From Guptibacillus algicola (GTDB taxonomy: Bacteria > Bacillota > Bacilli > Bacillales > Guptibacillaceae), in assembly GCF_020171805.1 (NCBI RefSeq), contig NZ_JAIVAF010000001.1:1178001-1242000 (forward strand): DNA of 64,000 nt, given 5' to 3'. Below are positions 32,916-42,611 of this stretch, piece by piece (within the stretch, counting starts at the first letter, position 1; every line of letters begins with the position of its first letter). Made by a program: the position numbers and the translations under genes. The notes below the pieces were generated by a model, which was given only the letters and a program-made list of their open reading frames with translations, had not been told where the DNA came from and did no database searches.

Positions 32916-35900
32916 TCATTTCCATTCCTTCCATTTTCTCAATAATTGTTCTTTCTTCACTTGTAGAATCGTGCTTCCTTTATCATCTTTTTTCTGCTTC
33001 TGCCATTCGTAAAAGCTTGCAACTCCGATAAGCGTAAACCCAGAGATCAATAAGTAAGCCCACCACGGCATGTTCCCCCAATATGGGCGAGTTTGAATAA
33101 AGACGTTCAATATAAGAACACTGATTCCGATTAAGAAATAAGATTTAATCCTGTAATAGAAACCGCCTAGAATCGATGCGAGAGATAATCCTCCTGCGAT
33201 AAGAGCATCATAGATCATATTGCTCATGATAGCATCTGTCACAAGAATGGCTGCAATGATCGCCACTACACCGAACTCTATCCATTTCACAGCTCGCTCT
33301 TCATGCTTCCATGTACCTTTTGCGAGATAGATCGTGACACCTAACCATGGAAGAACATAAACTTCTGTTACAAGATACTGATTGATCTCCACATGATGAA
33401 GAAGCGTATAGTAAGGGATTAGCATACTTACAGCGGTCAAGCTTTTCACAATTCGCTTCGGAGCACCCCCTGGCACCCTATTTATCTGACATGCTAGTAA
33501 AATAACGATGAAGAGACTAGGCAGTTCTTCTGCCCATAGTGAGGCGTCATAATAGTAATTTAACGGCAGAACTAGCATCAGCGCAGCAAATGAATACCAA
33601 TCGATATGGTTATTCAGCACTTCTGTTGATTGAAACGCGTATAGCTGTTTATGAATGAAGAGTCCTGAACAAAGCAGTACCGTTCCTACAAGTACATTGA
33701 GTACGACCGTCATTTCAATGAATTCGAAAGGTAGAAGCTGAACACATATGAGTACAAACAACAAAGGAATGATACTAAATAACTGCCACCTAGACTTATG
33801 CATGATATACAGAAGTACACCTATATAGCAGATTGCGATACTAAAAGATAAAGCAGTCAATGTGTTCTCCAAAGTAAATGGTACTAACCCGAGTACAGAA
33901 AAAGGTACGACATACCATTTGATCCGATCCTTCCATTTCGGATTCAACAAAAACCAAAGCACAACCATCACAACACTTGAGGCGAACCCTGTATAGAGGT
34001 AGGCATTATTAAACTGATAGAAATCTACGAGAGAAGTGTATAGAAACGGCAGAATGGAAAAGCCAGCATAAAGGAATGCCCGAACCTCCCATTCCCTCGT
34101 ACGCGTGACAACACTATATAAATAGATCAGTAGTGCCGCTACATATAATATTGGTACATTTGAATATTCCCCGACTGTAAAAAACAAAGCAAAAGGCAAG
34201 TAAATATGAGCCAAATAAAAATAAGACTTTTGTACAAATTCGCTTTTTCTAGTGATAAAGTCCCCTATTACAATCAACACGATACTACCAGGAATCCATT
34301 GGAAGATTCCCTGAACTGGAAAAGCTGCAGCAGTAGAAACATAAGCCCCCAGAGTAAATAAACTAACAAGAATCCAAACCGTTTCCTCTGCCGATTTTTT
34401 AATAAGTAGAATCAAAAAGAGTATAGCTCCTAAAAGCAGGCCAGTTCTCGTGTATAACGCATTAACTGGATAGACAAGAAGTAGCAGAAGACCGATTGTA
34501 TATGCAACCTGAGCCGTCCAAAAGAATGCCCCTCTAAGGCTCATCCTGTCCTTCCATACGTAGGAAATCCCCATAAGCATGAACGCAGTTGCACCTATAT
34601 GAAACGGTGCACCTAGCTCATCTCGATAAAAGCTAGCTTCAGCAAAAGAAGGATAGAGAACAAGGAATGCGAACGCCCATGCTACAGGATTGCCTACACT
34701 AGCTGCCTCTCTGATCCATTCTCTTTCACCTTTAGAAGTAAGTGTCAAAAAGACAATGCCTATGATTCCCAACATGACACTATCTAGAATCCATTTTTCA
34801 GCAGCTATTCCAATTAAGACAGCTAGAGTCATCGGTCCAAATGATAGAAACATCGATCCAGATCTGATAACCGTTGTGAACTTCCACTTGTTCCAATAAA
34901 AGCCTAGAAAGTATAAAACGAAACCAATTAGGAAGAAGTGAAGCATCACGATCGTTACGTTCACATCGTCATATATTAAGTTCAATGGATACAGCCCTGC
35001 CGCTAATAGAAAGAGAGGAGCTAGAAAACCAAAGAGCTTCATTTTAGATAGATTCGCAAGGTATATATAGTTGATGCTAATCAAAACGTACCCTGCAACA
35101 AGTAGCCATGATGGATCATCGAACCGCAGCAGTAACCCCTTATAACTAATGAAAAGAAAGGCACATATAGAAATAATTCCACTCGTAAACTGAAACGCCC
35201 GTTTCATATAGAGTTGTTCAAATTTCTCGAGCATTTGAAGTCCTATGAATAGAAATCCGATCAGCGAGTAAAGGAAAACATCTAATGATTCGAGAGCAGA
35301 ATTCTCGATTAACTGATAGATGCCGTATATGAAAAGAAGTGTGAATACAAAATGATACTCTTTTTGTTTGCCTACATATACCATTGTTAAATAAAGAGTT
35401 GACGTTATAATAATGTTAAAACTATAAAAAACGGCGTGATCGTAAAAGAAAAGCATCAATATCGTGGATAACACTAGATTTCCCTGAAGATAAAGCGGTA
35501 GCTCTTTAATAAATATGTGATTCCCCGTTACTCTTCTAGACTTTACATACGCAATGATTAGTAGTCCATTAAATAATACGATGCCAAAAAAGAAAGCATC
35601 GATACTCGGATTAAATAGCTGAACAAAAAATGAGGCTCCGATTGTAAGGCCGACGAAAGATAACCATACAAATAATCTCGAGTTTCTCTTTATTGCATGA
35701 TAACTATACAAAGGTAAGCACATGAGAGTTCCGAGTAAACCAAGCACGTATTTGCCTTCTCCACTTATTGACAACCATGGTCCAAATAACTGAAAGTATC
35801 CAGCTGAGATAATGATGATCGGTAGAAATAGGCTTCCTAGAACTAAGAAAGCAAATGCTGTTTTTCCGATTTTAAGCTTATGTTCACTTAGCCAGCTAAT

Positions 35901-36284
35901 GCCAAAGAAAAGGAACGATACAGTAGCAATTAAAGCTGTTTTTAGTGTTGAAGTAAGAACATCCCAGGTACTAGTCGCAAGTACGAGGCCGCCTAACAAA
36001 AGGAGTACAACGCCAATAATAAGGATCCAAGTGAGGTTTCGATCACGGAGTTCTTGAGTAGATTTTACCTTTTTCGCTTTTTTCTTTTCTATCGTTTTTG
36101 CTGCTTTTTTTTCTTCCAGAACTGCATTAGCTTGTGTCATATCCATTTGCTGTTCAACTTCTGACTCTAATAGACGTGAATAAGCAGCTGATACTTGATC
36201 GTAAGTACTTTTAGAAATAAAATCCCTTTGCCTTAGCTTGGTTAATTCTTCTCTAAAAGTAGCTTCATTCTCCTTTCCATTCAT
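32916..36284 (-). CDS. giant polytopic membrane protein (1122 aa), DUF2157-like
   Basis: The N-terminal 80 residues are soluble and charged, with a helical segment TFREELTKLRQRDFISKSTYDQV, then a basic linker. From about residue 85 to 1095 the chain is nearly continuous hydrophobic segments, about 30 by eye. The short C-terminal tail is basic. The arrangement (short soluble head, very long membrane part, first spans DLTWILIIGVVLLLLGG-like) recalls DUF2157 membrane proteins, but this is a tentative call. There are no catalytic motifs. GGGGGGAGAGA precedes the ATG. It is monocistronic. Function unknown. Confidence 0.8.
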   Translation of the reverse strand: MNGKENEATFREELTKLRQRDFISKSTYDQVSAAYSRLLESEVEQQMDMTQANAVLEEKKAAKTIEKKKAKKVKSTQELRDRNLTWILIIGVVLLLLGGLVLATSTWDVLTSTLKTALIATVSFLFFGISWLSEHKLKIGKTAFAFLVLGSLFLPIIIISAGYFQLFGPWLSISGEGKYVLGLLGTLMCLPLYSYHAIKRNSRLFVWLSFVGLTIGASFFVQLFNPSIDAFFFGIVLFNGLLIIAYVKSRRVTGNHIFIKELPLYLQGNLVLSTILMLFFYDHAVFYSFNIIITSTLYLTMVYVGKQKEYHFVFTLLFIYGIYQLIENSALESLDVFLYSLIGFLFIGLQMLEKFEQLYMKRAFQFTSGIISICAFLFISYKGLLLRFDDPSWLLVAGYVLISINYIYLANLSKMKLFGFLAPLFLLAAGLYPLNLIYDDVNVTIVMLHFFLIGFVLYFLGFYWNKWKFTTVIRSGSMFLSFGPMTLAVLIGIAAEKWILDSVMLGIIGIVFLTLTSKGEREWIREAASVGNPVAWAFAFLVLYPSFAEASFYRDELGAPFHIGATAFMLMGISYVWKDRMSLRGAFFWTAQVAYTIGLLLLLVYPVNALYTRTGLLLGAILFLILLIKKSAEETVWILVSLFTLGAYVSTAAAFPVQGIFQWIPGSIVLIVIGDFITRKSEFVQKSYFYLAHIYLPFALFFTVGEYSNVPILYVAALLIYLYSVVTRTREWEVRAFLYAGFSILPFLYTSLVDFYQFNNAYLYTGFASSVVMVVLWFLLNPKWKDRIKWYVVPFSVLGLVPFTLENTLTALSFSIAICYIGVLLYIMHKSRWQLFSIIPLLFVLICVQLLPFEFIEMTVVLNVLVGTVLLCSGLFIHKQLYAFQSTEVLNNHIDWYSFAALMLVLPLNYYYDASLWAEELPSLFIVILLACQINRVPGGAPKRIVKSLTAVSMLIPYYTLLHHVEINQYLVTEVYVLPWLGVTIYLAKGTWKHEERAVKWIEFGVVAIIAAILVTDAIMSNMIYDALIAGGLSLASILGGFYYRIKSYFLIGISVLILNVFIQTRPYWGNMPWWAYLLISGFTLIGVASFYEWQKQKKDDKGSTILQVKKEQLLRKWKEWK

Positions 36285-36439
36285 TCTCTCCCCCCTACTT
36301 CCGTATTTTTCCTTTATAATAATTCTATTTACTCACACCTTTTTTTATTTCGCAATAGTCAAAAAACAAAACCAATCTAGCTTCTAGAACTATCAGATAT
36401 GCTCTTCAGATTGACGTTTTATACGTTATTTTAAATAAA

Positions 36440-36472
36440 AGGGCTCCCGAGACATTCTCAAGAGCCGTCTTT
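36440..36472 (-). terminator. intrinsic terminator after yfiC-like gene
   Basis: Outer stem GGCTC / GAGCC with an inner GAGA / TCTC pair. The minus-strand copy runs into CCTTTTATTT. It lies about 40 bases past the stop at 36509. Confidence 0.7.
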
Positions 36473-36508
36473 AATAAGATAGAAATGCTTCGATCTTCGA
36501 TCTTACAT

Positions 36509-38278
36509 TTAAGCATTCGCTTGAATACCTGAGATTACCATCTCTTTGTAAAATCCATCTTTCTCAATCAATTCATCGTGCGTTCCTTTTTCAATAATAT
36601 TCCCTTGATCTAAAACAAGAATTTGATCAGCTCGCTGAATGGTATTCAACCGGTGAGCGATCACAAAGCTCGTTCTACCCTCCATTAATGTCCACAGCGC
36701 ACGTTGAATCTGCACTTCTGTTCTCGTATCGATACTGCTTGTTGCTTCATCAAGAATAAGAATAGTTGGATCAGTAAGAACAGCTCTTGCAATCGACAGT
36801 AACTGCCTTTGTCCGTGGCTAATTCCTCCTCCATCTTGTTGTAAAACCGTGTGATAACCATTGGGGAGTTTTGTGATAAATGAATGAGCATTGGCAATTC
36901 TTGCTGCGTTCTTGACCTCTTCATCCGTTGCATCCAATCTTCCGTAGCGAATGTTTTCTAGAACGGTTTCTTCAAATAACAATGTATCTTGTAGGACAAA
37001 CCCCATATTCTCTCGTAAGCTATCTCTCGTAAACGAAGTAATATCTTTCCCATCTATTTCAATCGTTCCTTCGTCTATTTCATAAAACCTCATGAGTAAG
37101 TTAACGATGGTTGTTTTTCCAGCTCCAGTCGGACCGACGATTGCGACGGTCTCACCAGGTTGAGCGGTAAAGCTCAGCCCCTGTAACGTATCTTGATCTT
37201 TCTCATATCCAAATGAGACTTCGTGGAAAGACACGCTTCCAGTTACGTCAGTTAATGGAGTAGCGTGATCTCGATCCTCAAGCTCTTCCTTTTCATCAAG
37301 AACTACAAAAACTCTTTCCGCGCCAGCAACAGCGGAAAGAATCGTATTAAATTGATTCGCCAAGTCATTCAAAGGACGAGTGAACTGCCTGGAGTACTGA
37401 ATAAAAGCAACGATAACCCCTATCGTGACTAACCCTTCTAACGCTAGCCACCCTCCTGCTGCTGCGATTAGAACAAAGCTTAGATTGTTTAACACATTCA
37501 TTAGTTTTGGAATAAAACCGGAATACGTCAACGCCCAGAACCCTGATTTTCTGAGCTCTTCACTTTCTTTTTCAAATTGCTTCATCACTCGTTCTTCTTG
37601 TGAAAATGTCTTTACAATCTGCTGTCCTGAAATCGTCTCTTCAATAACACCATTTAAGTTTCCTAAGTTTCGCTGCTGTTCTTTAAAATAATACCCTGTA
37701 CGTTTTGTAATCCATTTCATCCCTGCATACATAATTGGAATGATTGTAAACGTAATCAAGGTTAAAAGAGGACTTAACCAAATCATAATCGCCACTGTTC
37801 CGATTAGAGTCAGAATGCTCGAGATAATTTGAATTACTGAGCTGTTCAACGTCTTGCTTACATTCTCAATGTCATTTGTAAGTCGACTCATGAGCTCTCC
37901 ATGTGTCTTTTTATCAAAGTAAGGGATCGGAAGACGTTGAAAATGACGAAATAGGTCTTTCCTTATAGTCATTACCGTTTTTTGTGCGATTCCGATCATC
38001 CAGAAATTCTGAAGGAACGTTACGATTGACTGTGAAAAATAGATGCCGATCAAAATCAAAAGGAGAGGAATAAGACCGTTCAGATCTCCTTTTACTAAAT
38101 AATCGTCAATTGCCACGCTCGTTACGTACGGGCCGAGCAAACCAAAAACCGAGCTCATCAAGACTAAGAAAAAGACAACGGTTAGGAGTCCCTTCTGCAC
38201 AGATAGGTAGTTCCAAATCCTCTTCACCGTTCCTTTTATATCATCCGGTCTCTTCTTATTAAGATGTTTTTTCGGCAT
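36509..38278 (-). CDS. ABC exporter half-transporter, YfiC-like
   Basis: 589 residues from the ATG at 38278, behind GGGAGGGGG; a longer start at 38335 lies inside the upstream gene and has no site. Six membrane helices (about 35-310) form the type-IV exporter fold. The nucleotide-binding domain has Walker A GPTGAGKTT, signature ISHGQRQ, in which the usual LSGGQ is altered, and Walker B ILILDEATSS. It is paired with the YfiB-like gene upstream, whose end it overlaps by 20 bases. The two likely form a heterodimeric multidrug or peptide exporter. The altered signature suggests asymmetric ATP sites. Confidence 0.92.
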   Translation of the reverse strand: MPKKHLNKKRPDDIKGTVKRIWNYLSVQKGLLTVVFFLVLMSSVFGLLGPYVTSVAIDDYLVKGDLNGLIPLLLILIGIYFSQSIVTFLQNFWMIGIAQKTVMTIRKDLFRHFQRLPIPYFDKKTHGELMSRLTNDIENVSKTLNSSVIQIISSILTLIGTVAIMIWLSPLLTLITFTIIPIMYAGMKWITKRTGYYFKEQQRNLGNLNGVIEETISGQQIVKTFSQEERVMKQFEKESEELRKSGFWALTYSGFIPKLMNVLNNLSFVLIAAAGGWLALEGLVTIGVIVAFIQYSRQFTRPLNDLANQFNTILSAVAGAERVFVVLDEKEELEDRDHATPLTDVTGSVSFHEVSFGYEKDQDTLQGLSFTAQPGETVAIVGPTGAGKTTIVNLLMRFYEIDEGTIEIDGKDITSFTRDSLRENMGFVLQDTLLFEETVLENIRYGRLDATDEEVKNAARIANAHSFITKLPNGYHTVLQQDGGGISHGQRQLLSIARAVLTDPTILILDEATSSIDTRTEVQIQRALWTLMEGRTSFVIAHRLNTIQRADQILVLDQGNIIEKGTHDELIEKDGFYKEMVISGIQANA

Positions 38279-39989
38279 GGTCAACCCCCTCCCCGTACTG
38301 CGAAGCATAAATATCCTGGTATGCTTCATTTTCACGTAATAACGTCACGTGGGAGCCTTTCCCAATTACTTTTCCATCTTCAAGTACGAAAATTTGATCA
38401 GCTTCCTTAACAGAACTTATTTTCTGGGCGATTAACAATATGAGTCCTTGAAAATCACTATCCTTCAATGATTGCTGTAATTTCGCTTCTGTTTTTAGAT
38501 CAAGGGCACTAGTGCTATCATCAAGTATTAAGATTTCAGGCTTTCGTATGAGGGCTCTTGCAATCGAGAGACGTTGCTTTTGACCACCAGAAAGGTTGAC
38601 ACCTTTTTGTCCTAGCTCTGTTTCATATTGATTGGGAAGCGTCATGATGAACTCGTGAATTTGCGCTGTTTTTGCAGCAGCAACAATTTCATCCATCGAT
38701 GCGTCCTCTTTCCCCCATCGAATATTTTCACCGATTGTATCACTGAAAAGCATGACTTCTTGCGGAACAACACCGATTGCTCTTCTAAGCTCATCTACTG
38801 GCACCTCATTCACATTAACGCCATTCCATTTTACTTCTCCAGAATCCGGTTCATAAAGACGAGGGATTAATTGTATAAGCGACGTCTTCCCTGTACCTGT
38901 GGAACCTAAGATTCCAATAAATTGACCTCGTTCCAACGTGAAGGAAATATTCTTCAACACCTTCTTTTCAGGATATGAAAAACTGATATCTTCATACGCT
39001 AAGGTACGTAATGGAAGAGGCAACGGATGACTAGAACTTTGAGTTACTGTCTCAGTAGCAAACACTTCTTCCATGCGGTGGACTGATGCTCTTGCACGAG
39101 AAAGAATCATTAATATGAAAGAAAACATCGAAAGGGCAACAGTAATCCGTGTTCCATATGTGATGATAGCTGCCACATCACCGACTTGTGTCCCTCCTCC
39201 AATAATTCTGATCCCCCCAAACCATATAACAGCTACAATCGCGACATTCATAATGATGAGCAATACAGGCGTCGCAAGTTCGATTAACCGTAAGGAGGCA
39301 ACATTTCGTTCAAAAAGGTCATCATTAACTACCTTGAAGCGATCTTGTTCATACTCGCTTCGTCTTAGTGCTTTTATCAATCGAATGCCTACTAAATTCT
39401 CTCTCATAACGCCATTTACTCGATCAAGCTTTTCTTGAACAAGAGCGAACAACGCGATACCTTTCTTCATAACAAAAAATAGAAAGACGATCACGATCGG
39501 GATCGCTACTGTTAATAAAAGAGCAATTTGGAAGTCCACAAAGAGAGCCATCACCACGCCCCCAATTACAAGGAGAGGAGCTCTTACCATAATTCTAAGG
39601 CCCATAAAGATAACAAGCTGAACCTGATTCACATCATTGGTAAGCCTCGTGATCAGAGAAGAAGTTGGAAAACGATTAAAATCCATAAATGAGAACGATT
39701 GAATCTTTTCAAATAACGCTTCTCTTAGATCGAACGCGAACTGTTGACTAACAAAAGAAGCAATATATGTATTTATAATTGATGTAACAAAAGAAAGGAC
39801 AGTGAGCAGAAGCATAAACAGTCCAACTGAAGTAATAATAGAAATATTTCTCTCTATAATGCCGTTATCAATGATATCCGCCATTAGTATAGGCAACCAT
39901 AGTTCAACCGCAAGCTCAAAAAGCATCAACAATGCAGCAATTATTGCAGCCTTACGATATGGATATATGAAAGAAAAAATATGACGCAT
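38259..39989 (-). CDS. ABC exporter half-transporter, YfiB-like
   Basis: 576 residues from the ATG at 39989 (MRHIFSFIYPYRK), preceded closely by GGAGGGG. Transmembrane domain about 1-310. The nucleotide-binding domain has Walker A GSTGTGKTS, signature LSGGQKQR, and Walker B ILILDDSTSALD, with Asp instead of the catalytic Glu (DDS rather than DEA). In heterodimeric exporters one site is degenerate: here this subunit has a canonical signature but a non-catalytic Walker B, and the YfiC-like partner has the reverse. Together they make one competent site. Substrate unknown. Confidence 0.92.
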   Translation of the reverse strand: MRHIFSFIYPYRKAAIIAALLMLFELAVELWLPILMADIIDNGIIERNISIITSVGLFMLLLTVLSFVTSIINTYIASFVSQQFAFDLREALFEKIQSFSFMDFNRFPTSSLITRLTNDVNQVQLVIFMGLRIMVRAPLLVIGGVVMALFVDFQIALLLTVAIPIVIVFLFFVMKKGIALFALVQEKLDRVNGVMRENLVGIRLIKALRRSEYEQDRFKVVNDDLFERNVASLRLIELATPVLLIIMNVAIVAVIWFGGIRIIGGGTQVGDVAAIITYGTRITVALSMFSFILMILSRARASVHRMEEVFATETVTQSSSHPLPLPLRTLAYEDISFSYPEKKVLKNISFTLERGQFIGILGSTGTGKTSLIQLIPRLYEPDSGEVKWNGVNVNEVPVDELRRAIGVVPQEVMLFSDTIGENIRWGKEDASMDEIVAAAKTAQIHEFIMTLPNQYETELGQKGVNLSGGQKQRLSIARALIRKPEILILDDSTSALDLKTEAKLQQSLKDSDFQGLILLIAQKISSVKEADQIFVLEDGKVIGKGSHVTLLRENEAYQDIYASQYGEGVDHAEKTS

Positions 39990-40081
39990 AACCCCTCCAG
40001 AATACTCCGACATTATATACACTTTACCATATTTTTCAGAATATTTAGGTCCGCGGAAATTATGACAAATAAAAAAAGAAA

Positions 40082-40110
40082 TCGGCTACAAAGCCAATTC
40101 CTTTTTTAAG
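40082..40110. repeat. hairpin resembling the manA terminator
   Basis: AATCGGCT and AAGCCAATT pair imperfectly around ACA, followed on the plus strand by CCTTTTTT. The sequence AATCGGCTACAxAGCCxATT recurs at 40492, suggesting that one was copied from the other. Confidence 0.5.
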
Positions 40111-40307
40111 AAAAACGCTGATTATGGTGCTACATATACCGTAGGAGTTTGAATACCGCTTACTTTCGTGTGGACGAAAGCACGTATTCGAGAGTAGTCA
40201 AGCGATAATCACTCCCACTAGATTGCTATGAATATAGCAACTTTTCTGTCCACTAATCATGATGTTGGTAACTTTGCTTATGTTTTGTTTTCCTATCATA
40301 CGTACTA

Positions 40308-40447
40308 ATGTTGATTGGAGCGGAAGGATGCTCGACTCCTGCGGGATGTGCGGGACAGGTGAGACCCCGGAGGCGCAATGGTTTTGTGCGCTGAGAAGGC
40401 TCACCGCCCGACTCGCGGAAAGCGAGCATCCTGGAGCGGAAATCACC
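40308..40447. repeat. GGAGCGGAA structured interspersed element
   Basis: The ends are 10-base direct repeats TGGAGCGGAA (40316-40325 and 40432-40441). Just inside is a perfect inverted repeat GGATGCTCG / CGAGCATCC (40326-40334 and 40423-40431). The GC-rich interior has further complementary segments (GGTGAG / CTCACC; GCGCA / TGTGCGC). The base composition differs from the AT-rich flanks. Similar GGAGCGGAA...GGAGCGGAAATCA elements are familiar from many Bacillaceae genomes as interspersed repeats; I state that from memory. It could be a mobile element without genes or a structured RNA. A collapsed copy lies at 23006. Confidence 0.8.
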
Positions 40448-40488
40448 TTCATATCCGTGCAGATGATGTTTAAGACTTTCTAGACAAT

Positions 40489-40513
40489 TTGAAAATCGGC
40501 TACAGAGCCGATT
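40489..40513 (-). terminator. intrinsic terminator after manA
   Basis: Stem AAATCGGCT / AGCCGATTT around ACAG, close to the manA stop at 40523. The minus-strand copy is followed by TTTCAAATTG. Confidence 0.65.
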
Positions 40514-40522
40514 TCCTTCAGA

Positions 40523-41482
40523 TTATTTATTGCTTTTTGAAACCATCAGTTCAAGCTCTCCTTCAAACTCAAATTCAGTCATCGTTGAAGGAATAATAAA
40601 ATGATCTCCTTGTTTTACGAAATGAGAGGAATCTGCTGAAGAAATTTCACCTTCACCGCTTAAGACACTAACCAATAAATAGCGGGCGTCTAAATCGGTG
40701 CTATAAACACCATCGACCTCCCAGTGATATACTGTGAAATAGGTCGCTTCAATAAGTTTTGTTTCCTTCAAACCTTCTTCTTCTGAAACGACAGGATGAA
40801 ACTCTGGATCAACATGAGGTATAGTCGAAACTTCTTTCGACCTCTCAATATGCAGCTCACGCTTATTTCCTTTATCATCCGTACGATCATAATCATAAAC
40901 GCGATAGGTGGTGTCAGAACTTTGTTGAGTCTCAAGAATCATAGTTCCAGCTCCAATTGCATGGATGGTACCACTCGGAACAAAGTAAAATTGCCCTGGC
41001 TCGATTGGAATGCGGCGAAGCAGGTCACCCCACTGCCCATTATCGATCATCTCTGTAAACTGTGATTTTGATGTTGCATGGTGACCAAAAATAAGCTCAG
41101 CTCCAGAATCACAATCGATGATATACCAGCATTCTGTCTTTCCATACGCTTCACCTTCTTCAGCCCTTGCGTATGTATCATCAGGATGGACTTGAACAGA
41201 AAGATCACGATTCGCATCAAGAATTTTAACTAACAGTGGAAAGTGCTCTCCCTCTTCATCTCCAAATAAATTTCTATGATCTTCCCACACTTCATTTAAC
41301 TTTTTGCCTTCGAGTGGACCATTTTTAATTTCACATGGTCCGTTCTGATGAGCTGAAATCCCCCAGCATTCACCAGTCGTTTCTGATGGTATGTCGTAAC
41401 CAAATAGGTCTTTAAGCTTCGTACCACCCCAGATTCGATCTTTGAATTCAGGCTTTAAGAAAAGCGGTTCATGTTGATACAT
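40523..41482 (-). CDS. manA: mannose-6-phosphate isomerase, class I
   Basis: 319 residues from the ATG at 41482, nine bases after AGGAGG. An in-frame ATG at 41500 overlaps that site. Zinc-binding residues are in QVHPDD, KTECWY and GTIHAIG, all in the usual cupin order; the start FLKPEFKDRIWGGTKL is typical of Bacillus ManA/YvyI/GmuF. It interconverts mannose-6-phosphate and fructose-6-phosphate. It is 27 bp downstream of the ROK kinase, so the pair can phosphorylate and isomerise a hexose such as mannose or fructose for glycolysis or for GDP-mannose synthesis. Confidence 0.95.
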   Translation of the reverse strand: MYQHEPLFLKPEFKDRIWGGTKLKDLFGYDIPSETTGECWGISAHQNGPCEIKNGPLEGKKLNEVWEDHRNLFGDEEGEHFPLLVKILDANRDLSVQVHPDDTYARAEEGEAYGKTECWYIIDCDSGAELIFGHHATSKSQFTEMIDNGQWGDLLRRIPIEPGQFYFVPSGTIHAIGAGTMILETQQSSDTTYRVYDYDRTDDKGNKRELHIERSKEVSTIPHVDPEFHPVVSEEEGLKETKLIEATYFTVYHWEVDGVYSTDLDARYLLVSVLSGEGEISSADSSHFVKQGDHFIIPSTMTEFEFEGELELMVSKSNK

Positions 41483-41509
41483 ATATTGATTCCTCCTCAT
41501 TACATTTAT

Positions 41510-42406
41510 TTACTTAATTCCAACCATTGCTGCTCCAATTAACCCTGCATGATTCCCAAGTGAGGCAGGTTCAATCGCTACTCTTCCATGTAACCCTTCA
41601 TAAATATAGCCATCGACTTTCTCTCTGAGGAGCGGGAACAGCGTAGTTTGTCCATTCATAACACCTCCACCAAGAATAAACACTGACGGATCTACTGTAT
41701 GAACGAGGTTCGCAATCCCTATAGCTAGCGCATCGATTGCCTCATTAATAATAGCGATCGCTGTTTGGTTACCTTCATCAGCTAATGAAAACACTTCGGT
41801 AGCTCCTCCTGCAATACCCAATCTTGCCTTTCCTTCTCTTCCGATAGCTGTTCCTGATGCCATTGCTTCAAGAGAACCAGCGTTCATATTCGCATGTTTT
41901 GGCCCTTTCGGCTTTATTATCATGTTTCCAATTTCAGCACCATAACCATGTTCACCTTGGACAATCTTGTTATTTATCACGTATCCTCCGCCGACACCAG
42001 TACTGACCGTTATGTAGAATGAACTATGTTTTCCCTTTCCTGCACCATACATCGCTTCACCTAGCGCTGCAGCATCAGCGTCATTTATGAGAGAAGTCTG
42101 AACGCCGACTCTCTTCTCGACAATCTCCGTAATATGAACATCTTTCCAGCCTGGCAGATTGGGAGGCGAAAGCACGATACCTTCAAAGGGATTTAACGGT
42201 CCCGGGGATCCGATACCTATGGTCTCTACTTTGTAATTTTCATTCATTTCCTTTATCAAGTCTACCATTCTGCCGATAATAGATGTAGAGCCATTGGTAG
42301 CTTCTGTAGGAACTTGCCTTACTTTTAGTAGGTGACCACGTTCATCAGTCACTCCTACACGTAAGTTCGTTCCTCCTAAGTCGATACCCATGTAGTATTT
42401 TCCCAA
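41510..42406 (-). CDS. ROK family sugar kinase (glucokinase/fructokinase-like), zinc motif lost
   Basis: 298 residues from a TTG (42406) five bases after AGGAGGGG. The ATP-binding block is MGIDLGGTNLRVGV; the catalytic Asp is in INDADAAALGEA; STGVGGGYV follows. The ROK zinc signature (CxCGxxGCxE) is absent: this region reads KHANMNAGSLEAMASG, with no cysteines, so no structural zinc is expected. It phosphorylates a hexose, probably glucose, fructose or mannose. It is the first gene of an operon with manA. Confidence 0.9.
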   Translation of the reverse strand: MGKYYMGIDLGGTNLRVGVTDERGHLLKVRQVPTEATNGSTSIIGRMVDLIKEMNENYKVETIGIGSPGPLNPFEGIVLSPPNLPGWKDVHITEIVEKRVGVQTSLINDADAAALGEAMYGAGKGKHSSFYITVSTGVGGGYVINNKIVQGEHGYGAEIGNMIIKPKGPKHANMNAGSLEAMASGTAIGREGKARLGIAGGATEVFSLADEGNQTAIAIINEAIDALAIGIANLVHTVDPSVFILGGGVMNGQTTLFPLLREKVDGYIYEGLHGRVAIEPASLGNHAGLIGAAMVGIK

Positions 42407-42611
42407 AATATCCCCTCCTGCAATTTCTTATTTTTATATGCTACCATGAATCACACAGTAACGTATCGTAAAGTTCAAATCGTTACACTATTCAACATAA
42501 ATCTTCTAAAATTGTTAAATTGTGAAAACTTTCTAGGAATTTCGTTGACTACTAATGGTGCTCTGATAAACTATTATTAAATAACAAATTAGGTTAAATT
42601 AGGTGACAAAC

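Larger units (their letters stand above)
39990..40522. other. 533-bp non-coding stretch with two related hairpins and a structured repeat
   Basis: It holds no convincing gene. Contents are a hairpin at 40082-40101, hairpins at about 40164-40180 (CTTTCGT / ACGAAAG) and 40222-40239 (TTGCTAT / ATAGCAA), the interspersed repeat at 40308-40447, and the terminator at 40489-40513. The first and last hairpins share the sequence AATCGGCTACA. Confidence 0.7.

Noticed and set aside
40198-40483. Frames of 74-84 codons on both strands across the structured repeat
   Set aside because: They span an interspersed repeat with strong self-complementarity, lack ribosome sites and have no family resemblance.
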